A model generated the notes under the pieces. It was not told the DNA's origin. It saw only the letters and a program-made list of their open reading frames with translations, and made no database searches. DNA of 64,000 bases from Undibacterium sp. GTDB taxonomy: Bacteria > Pseudomonadota > Gammaproteobacteria > Burkholderiales > Burkholderiaceae_D. This document shows, one piece after another, positions 1 to 10,432 of this stretch. A program made the position numbers and the translations under genes. The stretch covers positions 1 through 64,000 of the forward strand of contig NZ_JAUSFI010000118.1 of NCBI RefSeq assembly GCF_030651495.1, in the 5' to 3' direction. The first letter of the stretch is position 1, and each line of letters begins with the position of its first letter.

Positions 1-65
1 GCAAACACGTCAAGCTTCTTTTGCCGATGTTCTTGCGCAAATAAATCACCCATTTTGAATGTCAT
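1..65 (-). CDS. Partial unknown CDS of the tRNA-Ser element
   Basis: Only the first 21 codons are inside the window. Reading leftward from the ATG at 65-63 the frame begins MTFKMGDLFAQEHRQKK and stays open to the edge. An AGGA lies about 7 bases before the ATG, a good ribosome binding site. It has the same orientation as the primase gene to its right and probably belongs to the same integrated element. The product is too short here to identify. Confidence 0.5.
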   Translation of the reverse strand, partial: MTFKMGDLFAQEHRQKKLDVF

Positions 66-350
66 TTCTATTTCCTACCCGCTTGTTTGCAGAAAAATCG
101 CTCTGATTGCTTAGACAGGTGGGTTTTTAGAAGTTCCCAAACGCCAGAAAATTACCACATAAACGCGTTACGAATCTCAGATGTGATTATTTTAGGTGTG
201 GCAGGTGTGGCAAAACACCTGTTTTTGATGGAAAAACGATAGCCTACTAATAACTTACTGGCATTAAATACAATTAAAACTCATTTTCTAGCGCGAAAGG
301 TAATCCTCCCCCAGCCACCACAGGCCGCGCCGCCCGTTCGCTTCGCTGGC
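66..350. other. Intergenic region with short repeats
   Basis: No gene seen. The stretch is AT-rich. Near 195-225 there are two tandem copies of AGGTGTGGC, followed by sequence that folds as CAGGTGT/ACACCTG and a T-run on the plus strand. It lies upstream of the partial gene at the left edge and downstream of the primase, so it could hold an operator or a terminator; neither is established. Confidence 0.35.
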
Positions 351-3314
351 TTATGCAGGTAAAGAACAAAGCATTTCACTCGATATTTTGTAGTAACGAC
401 TTTTCGCACCGGCGAAGCGTTCGATGATGCTGTTCTTGCCGTCCTTGTCTTTCTCGAACACGCCTAGCTGTGCCATCTTGGCGGCCACCAATCGGGCATC
501 GTAGCCCTTGCAAACTTCATCCTTAAATACCTTGGGCAGTAGATAGTATTCAATGCTTGAGCCGTCCCGCTCGTCTGGGTGGATAGTATCGCCATACTCC
601 TTATGCCAGTCTGCATTGCTCTTTATCGCGTTACCGCTCTTGCTTATCATGCGTTTAAAGCCCGCCTGATTGATGGTCTTTGGTGCATGGTCATCCATCG
701 CACGGTGCGCCCATGCAAAGCGAGAATCACCATTGACCTGTATGAAGTTAGGCAATAGCTCTAACATGCGGTCGTGCTCAATATCGCCTGCTGTGCCACG
801 GCTAGAGAGCCAATCATTAAAGCAAGTGCTGGCCGCCTCGGTGGCATCACCATCTGCCCAGCCGGTGATGCCCGCCCCCGTTGCCAGTTCCCCGCCCGCT
901 GCCACCAATGAAAAGAAGTCAGCCACCCGTTTGACTTGGCCGTGTGCATTCGGTGGGCATAGCTTGGCCGTGGTCGCATTAATCGCTAGGCCAAGCACAT
1001 TGGATAAGTCTTTCACGTTATCCACCAGCCATTCAATGAAAGACAGACCAGCCGTGCCGTAATACTGTTGCGCCATATCGACTAAGTGCTTAGACATGGC
1101 CGCACCATCAGCAAACCCATGCACGGTATCAAACACGCCTAAGTCTTTACCGGCATCAGCGCTGATATGAGCAAGGCGTACATCTTGGCCGCCCTTGGTC
1201 ATCTTGCCCGCCTCAGCCATCTTTGCTTCTAGCGATATTTCGCCATCACTCAGAAAGATTAAGCGCCAGGTGGCAATCTTCTTGGCGGTGGCGTGCTGGG
1301 TGGCGCGGCCTTTGCCTTTCTCATTACTGAGCATATAGGCGATATTGCCCACCATCTTAGGGTCAACTTGGCCTAGTTCATCTAATACCAGTAAAGCGTC
1401 TGAGTGCTTTTGCGCGGTGGCCTCTAATGAATTATCTGTGACGTGCCAGCTTTGCGCATAGTCACTACCACCGAAGATAGACGCGGCCACCTTCATAGCG
1501 GTACTTTTGCCGGTGGAACTACTGCCCATTAGATGCAGGCCGAAGCTTTGCACCTTGGCATGGTGTAGCAACAAAGACGCAAACCCCGCCGATACAAAAA
1601 ACAGTAAGCGAGAATTGCCCTTGCAATGCGCTGAAACATTGCCCTGCCACTCGGCCAGCGTACCGCGCTGCTTGAATTGCGACACTACCCCGCCAGTGGT
1701 CTGAAACAAGACCTGTTCACTGCCTTGCCCTATGGTGCGATCTGGCAGCACGTACACATCATCATGCCAGCCTGTGCGCTCTACACATCGTACCCGCTCT
1801 GGCACGTCTCGGGTTTGTATATAGGTCGTCAAATAGTTTTTAGCCTTGAGTCCAGGTTCAATCATCAAGCCCATAGACAGCAAATCAGCACGGTATTGTG
1901 TGCCATCACCTGACAACATTTTTGCAGGCATAGACCAGCGTTTTTTATTCCCGTCTGGGTCTGAAAATTCCAATAAATAACCCCATTCGCCATTGGTAGA
2001 ATCACGCGTCTTAGCGATCACGTCCAAAGACGAGCAAATTTTAAGCGCGGGCAGTGGTTCGCCTTCGTGGAAATTATGAAAGAACACGCCTTCATCATTG
2101 TTAGTAAAAAACGGTTTTGATGCTGGTCCATCACCAGCGGGTTTTCGGCCATTTGCTTGGCGCGGCTTTACATGCGTTTTTTCTGGGGCGGCATTACCAA
2201 CCTTCACCGGCTCGGTAATCGCCGCCTGTGCGCTGATCTGGTTTACTGGCGCGGCATTGGCTATAGTCTCGCTTGCCGCAACTGCTGCGCTAGTAGCGGG
2301 TAATTGTGCTGGCACTGGTTGTATGGCAGCCATAACCTGCTTTTTTATTTCATCGTTGCCCATGGCTTGCGCCAGGTCGTTAAAGTCATTGCCGCCCGCT
2401 GGTAAATTCATCGGTTTGCACCATGCCGCCCTAATGGCTTTGGCCGCTTCGGTGGCTGCCACTATGCCGGGATTTTTGCCGGTCTTTTGCTCGGTCTGGC
2501 TGTCATCATCGGCACAAATCAGGATGTGCTTATCTGGATAACGCGCCCGCATGATGGCCGCTATATGCTTAATATTACTTTCGCTGAATGCGACCGCCAC
2601 AGCGTAGCCGGTGGCCTCAAACAAGGTCGAGCCGGTGGCGTAGCCCTCAGCAATCAAAAGCCAGTCTGAGGCGGCCAAATCACCCAGAGCATGAAAGCAA
2701 CCAGACACCCGCCCGCCGGTATAAAACCGCTTATCGCCATTGGCAAACACGCGCTGAATATTCCACAGCTTGCCGCTGTCATCGCGTACCGGCACCAGCA
2801 ACACAGCGCCAGCCTTATTATCGGCAAAGCGTACCCCGTGGCCGCTAATGCGTTTCTTTTCCAGATAGGCAGACTGGCCGCCTTCGTTCGCCTTATCCCA
2901 TGCAGTGACCGCAATACTGGCCGCCGCCGCTTGCTTGCGTTCTATCTCTGCCTGATCTGCTGCCAGCCTTTGCGCCCGCTCTTGCTTAATCCGCGCCGCT
3001 TCCTCTGCTGTTATCGGTGCAGCCGGTGCATGGTCTTTCAGCTTAAAGCCGCGCTGTGTGGCCTCAAATATGAGCGTACCTATGCTGATCTTGCCGCCGG
3101 TCTTAAAACTTTTCCAGCTTGATTTTACGGCGGCCACATCGTAACTTTCTGCGTTCTGGCTCCAGGTATCGAACACATCAAAGCCTGTATCACCCAGCTC
3201 TACCTTTAAGGCCATGCCCACCTTGAGCCATAGCGGGCGATCATTCGGCGGTATGAAAGTGAGCGCCGCTTGTATCGCTGCTATGCTGGGGCGGTCGTTA
3301 TGATTTTGTGGCAT
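351..3314 (-). CDS. Mobile-element primase-helicase (PriCT-2, TOPRIM, DUF927)
   Basis: Large replication protein of the kind carried by integrative elements and phage-plasmids, expected to prime and unwind element DNA. From the N-terminus: a PriCT-2-like region (about 1-90), a TOPRIM fold (about 215-320, with AEGYATG and an ICADDDS acidic motif) and a DUF927 helicase domain (about 410-690) with Walker A GSSSTGKST near residue 600 and a Walker B-like LLVLDELG. The start is placed at MPQNHN (ATG 3314) because AAGGGGAG lies just before it; an upstream in-frame start would add six residues. Length is 987 aa, typical for the family. It overlaps the preceding small gene by 17 bases, so the two are probably co-transcribed. 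Domain names come from motif recognition, not from a search. Confidence 0.85.
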   Translation of the reverse strand: MPQNHNDRPSIAAIQAALTFIPPNDRPLWLKVGMALKVELGDTGFDVFDTWSQNAESYDVAAVKSSWKSFKTGGKISIGTLIFEATQRGFKLKDHAPAAPITAEEAARIKQERAQRLAADQAEIERKQAAAASIAVTAWDKANEGGQSAYLEKKRISGHGVRFADNKAGAVLLVPVRDDSGKLWNIQRVFANGDKRFYTGGRVSGCFHALGDLAASDWLLIAEGYATGSTLFEATGYAVAVAFSESNIKHIAAIMRARYPDKHILICADDDSQTEQKTGKNPGIVAATEAAKAIRAAWCKPMNLPAGGNDFNDLAQAMGNDEIKKQVMAAIQPVPAQLPATSAAVAASETIANAAPVNQISAQAAITEPVKVGNAAPEKTHVKPRQANGRKPAGDGPASKPFFTNNDEGVFFHNFHEGEPLPALKICSSLDVIAKTRDSTNGEWGYLLEFSDPDGNKKRWSMPAKMLSGDGTQYRADLLSMGLMIEPGLKAKNYLTTYIQTRDVPERVRCVERTGWHDDVYVLPDRTIGQGSEQVLFQTTGGVVSQFKQRGTLAEWQGNVSAHCKGNSRLLFFVSAGFASLLLHHAKVQSFGLHLMGSSSTGKSTAMKVAASIFGGSDYAQSWHVTDNSLEATAQKHSDALLVLDELGQVDPKMVGNIAYMLSNEKGKGRATQHATAKKIATWRLIFLSDGEISLEAKMAEAGKMTKGGQDVRLAHISADAGKDLGVFDTVHGFADGAAMSKHLVDMAQQYYGTAGLSFIEWLVDNVKDLSNVLGLAINATTAKLCPPNAHGQVKRVADFFSLVAAGGELATGAGITGWADGDATEAASTCFNDWLSSRGTAGDIEHDRMLELLPNFIQVNGDSRFAWAHRAMDDHAPKTINQAGFKRMISKSGNAIKSNADWHKEYGDTIHPDERDGSSIEYYLLPKVFKDEVCKGYDARLVAAKMAQLGVFEKDKDGKNSIIERFAGAKSRYYKISSEMLCSLPA

Positions 3315-3516
3315 GCGCTCCCCTTGCCTCATTTGGCTTGTGTAGCTTATCGAATGTTTTAGCGCTAATTTCGCTTAAAACAATAGGCAATAGATTGCTT
3401 ACCTCTTGTGCCAGGTCTGCTAGTAACCACGTCACATTGTTTCTTGTTTCTTCGGAATGCATCTCAGACGATGCTAACAGGACGCTACTTAACGCCGCCA
3501 ATTGAGCCGCCCGCAT
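3298..3516 (-). CDS. Small unknown protein upstream of the primase
   Basis: A 72-codon frame starting MRAAQLAALSSVLLASSEMH and ending 17 bases inside the primase gene, an arrangement common in compact phage-like operons. Predicted helical, with no signal peptide and no recognised domain. The frame can be extended upstream to a TTG at 3564, but that would overlap the start of the divergent integrase. No clear ribosome binding site is visible for the ATG chosen. Existence of the protein is plausible rather than proven. Confidence 0.45.
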   Translation of the reverse strand: MRAAQLAALSSVLLASSEMHSEETRNNVTWLLADLAQEVSNLLPIVLSEISAKTFDKLHKPNEARGAHATKS

Positions 3517-3538
3517 GGCGGCATAATCGTATGAGCGA

Positions 3539-4267
3539 TTGCCAGAATTAAAGGCTGGCGGCAATCAATTGCGTGAATATGCTCAGTGCTACTGGGTGTA
3601 TGAGGGAAAGTTTATTGATGAGTTGCCGGAAGTTGTTGCAGCGTATCGCAAGGAGTCCGGCCTTAGTCCGGCAACCATTAGAATAAGAATGGCGTATGTT
3701 CGGGCCGCATGTCGATATGCGTATAAATATCACAAGTTTTGCGATCATGACCCTGCTGAACGTGTGAATATGCCAACAGTAAATAATGAGCGCCAGGTGT
3801 ATGCAAGCAGAAAAGAGGTGTTACAGATTGCAAGGGCGATAAGATGGCGATCAATTCGGGCCGTATTCATGATTGCCTTCTACAGTGGCATGAGGCTTGC
3901 GGAGATTTTACGCACAGACATAAAAGACGGGATGTTTCACTTGAAAGACACAAAGAATGGCGACCCGCGAACAATCCCCATCCATTACCGACTGAGTTGG
4001 TGCGTAAAGCATATTCCTATTCAGCCAGCAAGATCGACCATACAACAGCATGTAAAAGCGGCGATGCTAAGCTGCGGCCATGAAGATTTACATTTTCACG
4101 ACATGCGACATAGTGCGGCAAGCGAGATGATTAATGCCGATGTCGATCTATATACAGTGGGCGGCGTACTTGGGCATAAAAGTGCACAGTCAACAAAGAG
4201 ATACAGTCATCTTGCAACGTCAACCCTTGCCCTTGCCGTGGCGAAGATTGGCAGGAAAAAAATCTAA
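3539..4267 (+). CDS. Tyrosine recombinase / integrase of the tRNA-Ser element
   Basis: Site-specific recombinase of the phage integrase family, about 242 aa. Catalytic set visible: Arg in SGMRLAE, Lys in KDTKNGDPR, HxxR in HDMRHSAAS, His in LGHKSA and the nucleophilic Tyr in KRYSHLA. An N-terminal core-binding region (about 25-85) precedes the catalytic domain. The first available start is a TTG at 3539, with a stop five codons upstream and no strong ribosome binding site, so the start is uncertain. The gene ends about 80 bases before the 3' end of a tRNA-Ser gene and reads toward it, the classic position of an integrase whose attachment site is the tRNA 3' end. The short, divergent layout with the primase suggests they are parts of one element. 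Confidence 0.85.
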   Translation: MPELKAGGNQLREYAQCYWVYEGKFIDELPEVVAAYRKESGLSPATIRIRMAYVRAACRYAYKYHKFCDHDPAERVNMPTVNNERQVYASRKEVLQIARAIRWRSIRAVFMIAFYSGMRLAEILRTDIKDGMFHLKDTKNGDPRTIPIHYRLSWCVKHIPIQPARSTIQQHVKAAMLSCGHEDLHFHDMRHSAASEMINADVDLYTVGGVLGHKSAQSTKRYSHLATSTLALAVAKIGRKKI

Positions 4268-4343
4268 TGGCAGATTAATGCACAGTGACCAAAAAAAGAC
4301 CGGAGATTAAGCCGGTCGATTTACTTGCAAGTGCTTGATTTAT

Positions 4344-4433
4344 TGGAGGAGAGAGAGGGATTCGAACCCTCGGTACGTTCGCACGCACGCCTGATTTCGA
4401 GTCAGGTACATTCGACCACTCTGCCACCTCTCC
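4344..4433 (-). tRNA. tRNA-Ser(CGA), attachment target of the left element
   Basis: Complete class II tRNA on the minus strand. The acceptor GGAGAGG pairs with TCTCTCC, the anticodon stem CCTGA/TCAGG encloses loop CTCGAAA (anticodon CGA, reads UCG), there is a long variable arm, and the T-arm is GAGGG/CCCTC with loop TTCGAAT. CCA is encoded. The discriminator base reads as T where G is usual for bacterial tRNA-Ser. The 3' end faces the integrase, so this end is the likely attB/attL core; the second copy of the core would lie beyond the left edge of the window. Confidence 0.95.
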
Positions 4434-4797
4434 AGGTGTAAATTTTCTCGGCAAAATCAAAATTCTAGCGGGTCGATACCAGAATTTCTTGTAAAAAAAA
4501 ATCGTCGGCATATTACATATTGCGATTGATATCTACGCTCTTTCGAGCCGGCATCCCTCAACAATTATGCGACCGCCTCTACTCAGGCGGCATTGCAACC
4601 AAGCCCAACATTATAGCAAAAAAATTTTGTTTTATAAGGTGATTTTTTCATCGAAATTTTCTCGCTATGCATGACCCTTGATTGACGTACCAATCCAGAC
4701 ATGCTGCGGTCACAAATCGACATTAACATGATGCAATATTTTTCCTGTTTTAATTTTTAAAATTCAGGTTTGCATTTATTTTATTAAGGCGTTTTCG
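4434..4797. other. Intergenic region between tRNA-Ser and the EAL-GGDEF gene
   Basis: AT-rich and without a supported gene. It must contain the tRNA-Ser promoter (minus strand) and the promoter of the EAL-CBS-GGDEF gene (plus strand), but neither is clear enough to mark. A hairpin with stem CCGCCT/AGGCGG lies near 4573-4590. Confidence 0.5.
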
Positions 4798-6672
4798 ATG
4801 GACTGCACAATGACTGATAATTCTCTTGAGTATGCTTGCTATGAGGAAGTCCCCAAATCCTATATAAGCTCATGTGCGGCTCATAAAGAGAGCACAGATA
4901 TACTTACACAACTGCAGCGAATTATTCAACATAGCCTGTTAAGTGCTCGCTTTCAACCGATCATTCAAATGCAAAGCGGAGAAATTTTGGGCTATGAAGG
5001 TTTAATCCGAGGTCCATCAGACAGTACACTACATTCACCGCTTAACTTATTCAATGCAGCGGCCGAACACAACTTAACCGTCACCGTCGAACACCTTTGT
5101 CGGCGCATCGTACTGGAGCAGTTCGCAGCACTTAATTTGCCCGGAAAATTATTCTTGAACGTTAGCCCAGAGTGTCTGCTACTGCGCGATATGAGGCATG
5201 GCGAAACACTGGACTACATCCATGAACTGGGCATCAATCCCGAGCGTGTCATTATTGAATTAACCGAATATCAGCCCACACATGACTACAATCTGCTGCG
5301 GGAAGCAGTTTTACATTATCGTCAAATGGGCTTTGAAATCGCCATCGATGATCTCGGCGAGGGATTTTCCAGTCTACGACTCTGGTCGGAGTTGAAACCG
5401 GAATACGTCAAAATTGACATGCACTTTATTCAGGGAATCGATCTTGATCCGGTAAAGATGCAGTTTGTCCGCTCCATTCAAAGCATTGCTGAACAATCCG
5501 GCACAAAAGTGGTCGCCGAAGGCATAGAAACGCAGGCGGAACTCATTGCCATTCGCGATCTCGGTGTGGCCTGCGGCCAGGGTTATCACATCGCAAAGCC
5601 ACACCAAAACCCAGGCAGAACTATTTCCGCTGCAGTAGTAAAAATACTCGCGGTCAATCAATTAAATTCGTATTCGCGCCCGACTTCCAGAATTGAAGAT
5701 GCCGTGACTATTGAAAAAATACTCAAGACTCCTACAACTATCAGTTCAAAAATGCTGAACAACGAAGTTGATGGTCTATTTTTACAGAACCCAAAATTAC
5801 AAATTATTCCGATTGTAGATGACGGCATTCCGATCGGATTAATTAACCGCTACCACATGATTGATTGTTTTTCACGACCGTTTCAAAGAGAAGTTTATGG
5901 CAAAAAGCCTTGTACGGTTTTTATGGATACGCACTCTATCGTAGTGGACAAGAACACCAGTATGCAAGACGTCAGTCACATTATTATTGAAGCGAATCCC
6001 GATCATCTGATTAACGGCATCATCATTACCGATCAGGGAAAATATCTAGGCCTAGGCACAGGCCCGGATCTGATGCGAGAGATTACCCAAATGCAGATTA
6101 ATGCGGCACGTTACGCCAATCCGCTAACGCAATTACCTGGCAATGTACCGATCAATGAACATATCGATGATCTATTGCAGAAACAAATCCCTTTTGTTGC
6201 CTGCTATTGCGACCTCGATCACTTCAAGCCATTTAATGATATGTATGGCTACCGACGTGGTGACGACATCATACAAATGACCAGTGAAGTATTGAAAAAT
6301 TATTGCGATACACAAAACGATTTCATTGGGCACATTGGCGGCGATGATTTCATTATTTTATTTAAAAGCACGGACTGGGAAGTGCGCTGTCAAAATATCC
6401 TGCACTATTTTGCTATCGACATACTCGATTTTTATAGCAATGAAGACAAGGAACACGGCGGCTATATCAGTGAGGACCGGCAAGGGAAAAAAGTGTTTCA
6501 CCCACTGGTGAGTCTCTCATTAGGCGTAGTCAAATCACGCCCGCTGCAATACTATTCTCATCATCAGATATCCATTGCTGCATCTGACGCAAAAAAACAG
6601 GCGAAGAAGGTTCATGGCAATAGCTTATTTATTGATCGTCGGTCTGAAACTGAATCGCTCAACGCTAAATAA
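4798..6672 (+). CDS. EAL-CBS-GGDEF cyclic-di-GMP protein
   Basis: Cytoplasmic c-di-GMP signalling protein of 624 aa. The EAL phosphodiesterase domain comes first (about 45-285) with the catalytic pattern largely kept: E67 in a variant EGLIR motif, N121, E154, D184-D185 in IDDLGEG, K205 and E241 in AEGIET. Two CBS repeats follow (about 300-430), then a GGDEF domain with signature GGDDF at about 514-518. EAL-first, CBS-middle, GGDEF-last is the reverse of the commonest order. The EAL half looks active; the GGDDF variant leaves cyclase activity open, and the domain may act as a GTP sensor. CBS domains usually bind adenine nucleotides, so energy-state control is possible (inference). The start has an AAGG about 9 bases upstream; an alternative ATG lies four codons in. 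Confidence 0.85.
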   Translation: MDCTMTDNSLEYACYEEVPKSYISSCAAHKESTDILTQLQRIIQHSLLSARFQPIIQMQSGEILGYEGLIRGPSDSTLHSPLNLFNAAAEHNLTVTVEHLCRRIVLEQFAALNLPGKLFLNVSPECLLLRDMRHGETLDYIHELGINPERVIIELTEYQPTHDYNLLREAVLHYRQMGFEIAIDDLGEGFSSLRLWSELKPEYVKIDMHFIQGIDLDPVKMQFVRSIQSIAEQSGTKVVAEGIETQAELIAIRDLGVACGQGYHIAKPHQNPGRTISAAVVKILAVNQLNSYSRPTSRIEDAVTIEKILKTPTTISSKMLNNEVDGLFLQNPKLQIIPIVDDGIPIGLINRYHMIDCFSRPFQREVYGKKPCTVFMDTHSIVVDKNTSMQDVSHIIIEANPDHLINGIIITDQGKYLGLGTGPDLMREITQMQINAARYANPLTQLPGNVPINEHIDDLLQKQIPFVACYCDLDHFKPFNDMYGYRRGDDIIQMTSEVLKNYCDTQNDFIGHIGGDDFIILFKSTDWEVRCQNILHYFAIDILDFYSNEDKEHGGYISEDRQGKKVFHPLVSLSLGVVKSRPLQYYSHHQISIAASDAKKQAKKVHGNSLFIDRRSETESLNAK

Positions 6673-6680
6673 GAATAAAA

Positions 6681-6717
6681 AAACCGGCAATCGCAAAAAC
6701 GAAACCGGTTTATTTTT
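6681..6717. terminator. Terminator between EAL-GGDEF gene and serS
   Basis: AAACCGG pairs with CCGGTTT, preceded by an A-run and followed by TATTTTT. The genes on either side converge, so it can serve both strands. Confidence 0.65.
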
Positions 6718-6731
6718 AAAAAAATGCTGAT

Positions 6732-8045
<1,314 letters not shown>

Positions 8046-8161
8046 TTATAGAAGCGCCCTAGTGTGAGCGAATTGTATATTGTAGCAAGAGCGATGAGAA
8101 TTCCCTATAAATTCGAGCAAAATCGGCACATCATCCCACCACAAAGCAATGTTTTGACTAT

Positions 8162-8481
8162 ATGAAACCTGAACGTATACTCGATCAGATTAGCAAGCTT
8201 ATCCAGTTACCGAACGTAGGCAAGGCTTGTGTCGCAGACTTTCAATTATTAAATATCACGCATCCACAACAATAATTGAATGCAATCCCTATCGCATGTA
8301 TGAAGACTTGTGTTGGATTACCCCGTTGCGGTACGATCCCTGTGTCATCGATATAATTATTTCAGCGGTACGCTATTTGGAAGGCGCACCCGCGCTACCT
8401 TGGTGGAATTACACCGCCGAGCGCAAGGCATACTTGCTTACTCAGATCGTCAAAACCGCAAAAACTAGCAGGCTCAGGTAA
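8162..8481 (+). pseudogene. Frameshifted Cdd1-like helix-hairpin-helix gene
   Basis: The first frame opens at ATG 8162 with MKPERILDQISKLIQLPNVG, a helix-hairpin-helix start typical of the small Cdd1/'pathogenicity locus' family (about 90-100 aa). It hits a stop after THPQQ near 8273. The remainder of the family pattern continues in another frame (IIECNPYRMYEDLCW, then YDPCVIDIIISAV, GAPALPWWNYTAERKA) to 8481. Deleting one base near 8270 explains the break. Family assignment is from remembered pattern; a sequencing error rather than a true mutation is possible. Confidence 0.7.
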
Positions 8482-8562
8482 AATAGCCTTACTGGTCGAC
8501 GGTCTTTTATCTCCGCCTTGTACCCTCCATTAAAAATCCCCGCTAGCAGCAATCCCTGACAA

Positions 8563-8613
8563 ATTTACTCAAGTTTGCTATACTTGAGTAAATAGCTCGG
8601 GATTAAATATAAT
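8563..8613 (+). promoter_or_regulatory. isc operon promoter with IscR-type operator
   Basis: A sigma-70 promoter reads TTGAGT (8584-8589), 18 bases, TATAAT (8608-8613). The -35 lies inside an 11 bp perfect inverted repeat, ATTTACTCAAG (8563-8573) and its complement (8583-8593), separated by 9 bases. The segment starting ATACTTGAGT at about 8580 and running to GGGATT also resembles a type 1 IscR site. Autorepression of the isc operon by cluster-loaded IscR is established in E. coli; here it is inferred from position. Confidence 0.65.
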
Positions 8614-8657
8614 ATGTCCTGATGCACTAAAATTTTACTGTGTGGAGTATTTTTCTC

Positions 8658-9140
8658 ATGCGCCTGACAACCAAAGGCCGTTTTGCTGTGACGGCAATGA
8701 TAGACTTAGCTTTACGTCAAGATAAGGGGCCCGTGACGCTTGCTGGAATCAGTCAACGTCAGGAGATTTCCCTTTCATACTTGGAGCAGTTGTTTGGAAA
8801 GTTGCGCCGCCACGAAATCGTAGAGTCGGTGCGTGGTCCCGGCGGCGGCTACAATCTTGCCCGCAAAGCGCAAAATGTGACGGTGGCAGACATTATTATT
8901 GCAGTTGATGAACCACTTGATGCAACGCAATGCGGAGGTAAAGGTAATTGCCACGGCAGTGATCATGAAAGTGGAATTCATTGCATGACACACGATTTGT
9001 GGTCAACACTGAATGCAAAAATGGTCGATTACCTGGATTCTGTTTCTTTACAGGATCTAGTCAACCAGCAAAAACAAAAAAACTTGGATAAACATGTCGT
9101 TGTCATGCACCCAGTGCATGCTGGCCACAATGCCTCTTGA
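8658..9140 (+). CDS. iscR: Fe-S cluster regulator IscR
   Basis: Rrf2-family winged-helix transcription factor that senses the Fe-S status of the cell and represses the isc operon when it carries a [2Fe-2S] cluster. Starts [23 protein letters not shown] lies about 10 bases upstream of this ATG, so it is chosen over an in-frame ATG further up. The N-terminal helix-turn-helix covers about 1-60 and the three cluster cysteines sit in the [18 protein letters not shown] segment. 160 aa, as in E. coli (162). First gene of iscRSUA-hscBA-fdx-iscX, 16 bases before iscS. It has a slightly long polar C-terminus after QDLVNQQ. Confidence 0.95.
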   Translation: MRLTTKGRFAVTAMIDLALRQDKGPVTLAGISQRQEISLSYLEQLFGKLRRHEIVESVRGPGGGYNLARKAQNVTVADIIIAVDEPLDATQCGGKGNCHGSDHESGIHCMTHDLWSTLNAKMVDYLDSVSLQDLVNQQKQKNLDKHVVVMHPVHAGHNAS

Positions 9141-9156
9141 TAATTTGGAGTCTCGA

Positions 9157-10410
9157 ATGAATGCCCCTTTGGAAAAAAGCCTGCTCGACACACTGAAAGC
9201 GCCGCACTTCCCGATTTACATGGATTACTCGGCGACAACACCGGTTGACCCACGTGTCGCGGATAAAATGATTCCATTTTTACGCGCTCACTTTGGCAAT
9301 CCTGCGTCGCGCAGCCATATGTACGGCTGGGATGCAGAAGCAGCAGTAGAAGAAGCCCGCGGTCACGTTGCCGCCTTGGTCAATGCTGATCCGCGTGAAA
9401 TTATTTGGACTTCGGGAGCTACCGAAAGTAACAACCTGGCACTCAAAGGTGCGGCACAGTTTTACAAAGCTAAGGGTAAGCACATCATTACAGTGAAGAC
9501 TGAGCATAAGGCTGTGCTTGATACCGTTCGAGAATTGGAGCGTCAAGGTTTTGAAGCCACCTATTTGCAACCGCAAGATAATGGCCTGATCACCGTAGAG
9601 CAATTAAGTGCAGCAATCCGTCCCGACACGATCCTGGTATCAGTGATGTGGGTGAATAATGAAATTGGCGTGATCCAGCCTATCGCTGAAATCGGTGAGT
9701 TGTGCCGCGCAAAAGGTATTATCTTCCACTCGGATGCGGCACAAGCCACCGGCAAAGTGGCGATCGATCTGGAAAACACTAAAGTTGATCTGGTCTCTTT
9801 TTCAGCGCACAAATCTTACGGACCTAAAGGCATAGGCGCTTTATATATCCGCCGCAAACCACGTGTGCGCATTGAGGCGCAAATGCATGGTGGTGGACAT
9901 GAACGTGGCTTGCGCTCCGGCACCCTGCCACCTCATCAAATCGCTGGCATGGGCGAAGCTTTCCGACTCGCGAAAGAAGAAATGGAGACCGAGTTAACGC
10001 ATGTTAGGATCATGCGCGATCGTCTCGCCACAGGCCTCAAAGAAATCGAAGAAACTTACGTCAACGGTGACATGGAGCACCGTGTGCCACACAATTTGAA
10101 TGTCAGCTTTAACTATGTTGAAGGTGAATCGCTGATCATGGCAATCAAAGACATCGCCGTATCTTCCGGTTCGGCCTGCACTTCTGCCAGTTTAGAGCCT
10201 TCCTATGTATTACGCGCTTTGGGTCGTAGCGACGAGTTGGCACATAGTTCGATCCGCTTCACCATCGGTCGCTTTACGACAGAAGAAGATATTGATTTCA
10301 CGATCAACCTGCTGAAAACTAAAGTGGCAAAATTGCGCGAACTGTCGCCGCTATGGGATATGTTTAAAGACGGAATAGATATTGCATCTATTCAATGGGC
10401 AGCTCACTAA
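9157..10410 (+). CDS. iscS: Cysteine desulfurase IscS
   Basis: PLP enzyme that takes sulfur from cysteine and passes it as persulfide to IscU. Start at MNAPLEKSL, with TTGGAG 6 bases upstream. PLP-binding lysine K219 in [10 protein letters not shown]; catalytic loop cysteine C341 in [14 protein letters not shown], the long-loop group I form typical of IscS. Length 417 aa, roughly 12 residues longer at the N-terminus than E. coli IscS. Directly between iscR and iscU in the operon; the product also supplies sulfur for tRNA thiolation in other bacteria. Confidence 0.97.
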   Translation: MNAPLEKSLLDTLKAPHFPIYMDYSATTPVDPRVADKMIPFLRAHFGNPASRSHMYGWDAEAAVEEARGHVAALVNADPREIIWTSGATESNNLALKGAAQFYKAKGKHIITVKTEHKAVLDTVRELERQGFEATYLQPQDNGLITVEQLSAAIRPDTILVSVMWVNNEIGVIQPIAEIGELCRAKGIIFHSDAAQATGKVAIDLENTKVDLVSFSAHKSYGPKGIGALYIRRKPRVRIEAQMHGGGHERGLRSGTLPPHQIAGMGEAFRLAKEEMETELTHVRIMRDRLATGLKEIEETYVNGDMEHRVPHNLNVSFNYVEGESLIMAIKDIAVSSGSACTSASLEPSYVLRALGRSDELAHSSIRFTIGRFTTEEDIDFTINLLKTKVAKLRELSPLWDMFKDGIDIASIQWAAH

Positions 10411-10432
10411 TTCATTTGCAAGGAGTATCAAA

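Noticed and set aside
4275-4511. 78-codon frame across the tRNA-Ser gene
   Set aside because: It is translated tRNA sequence; the tRNA accounts for it.
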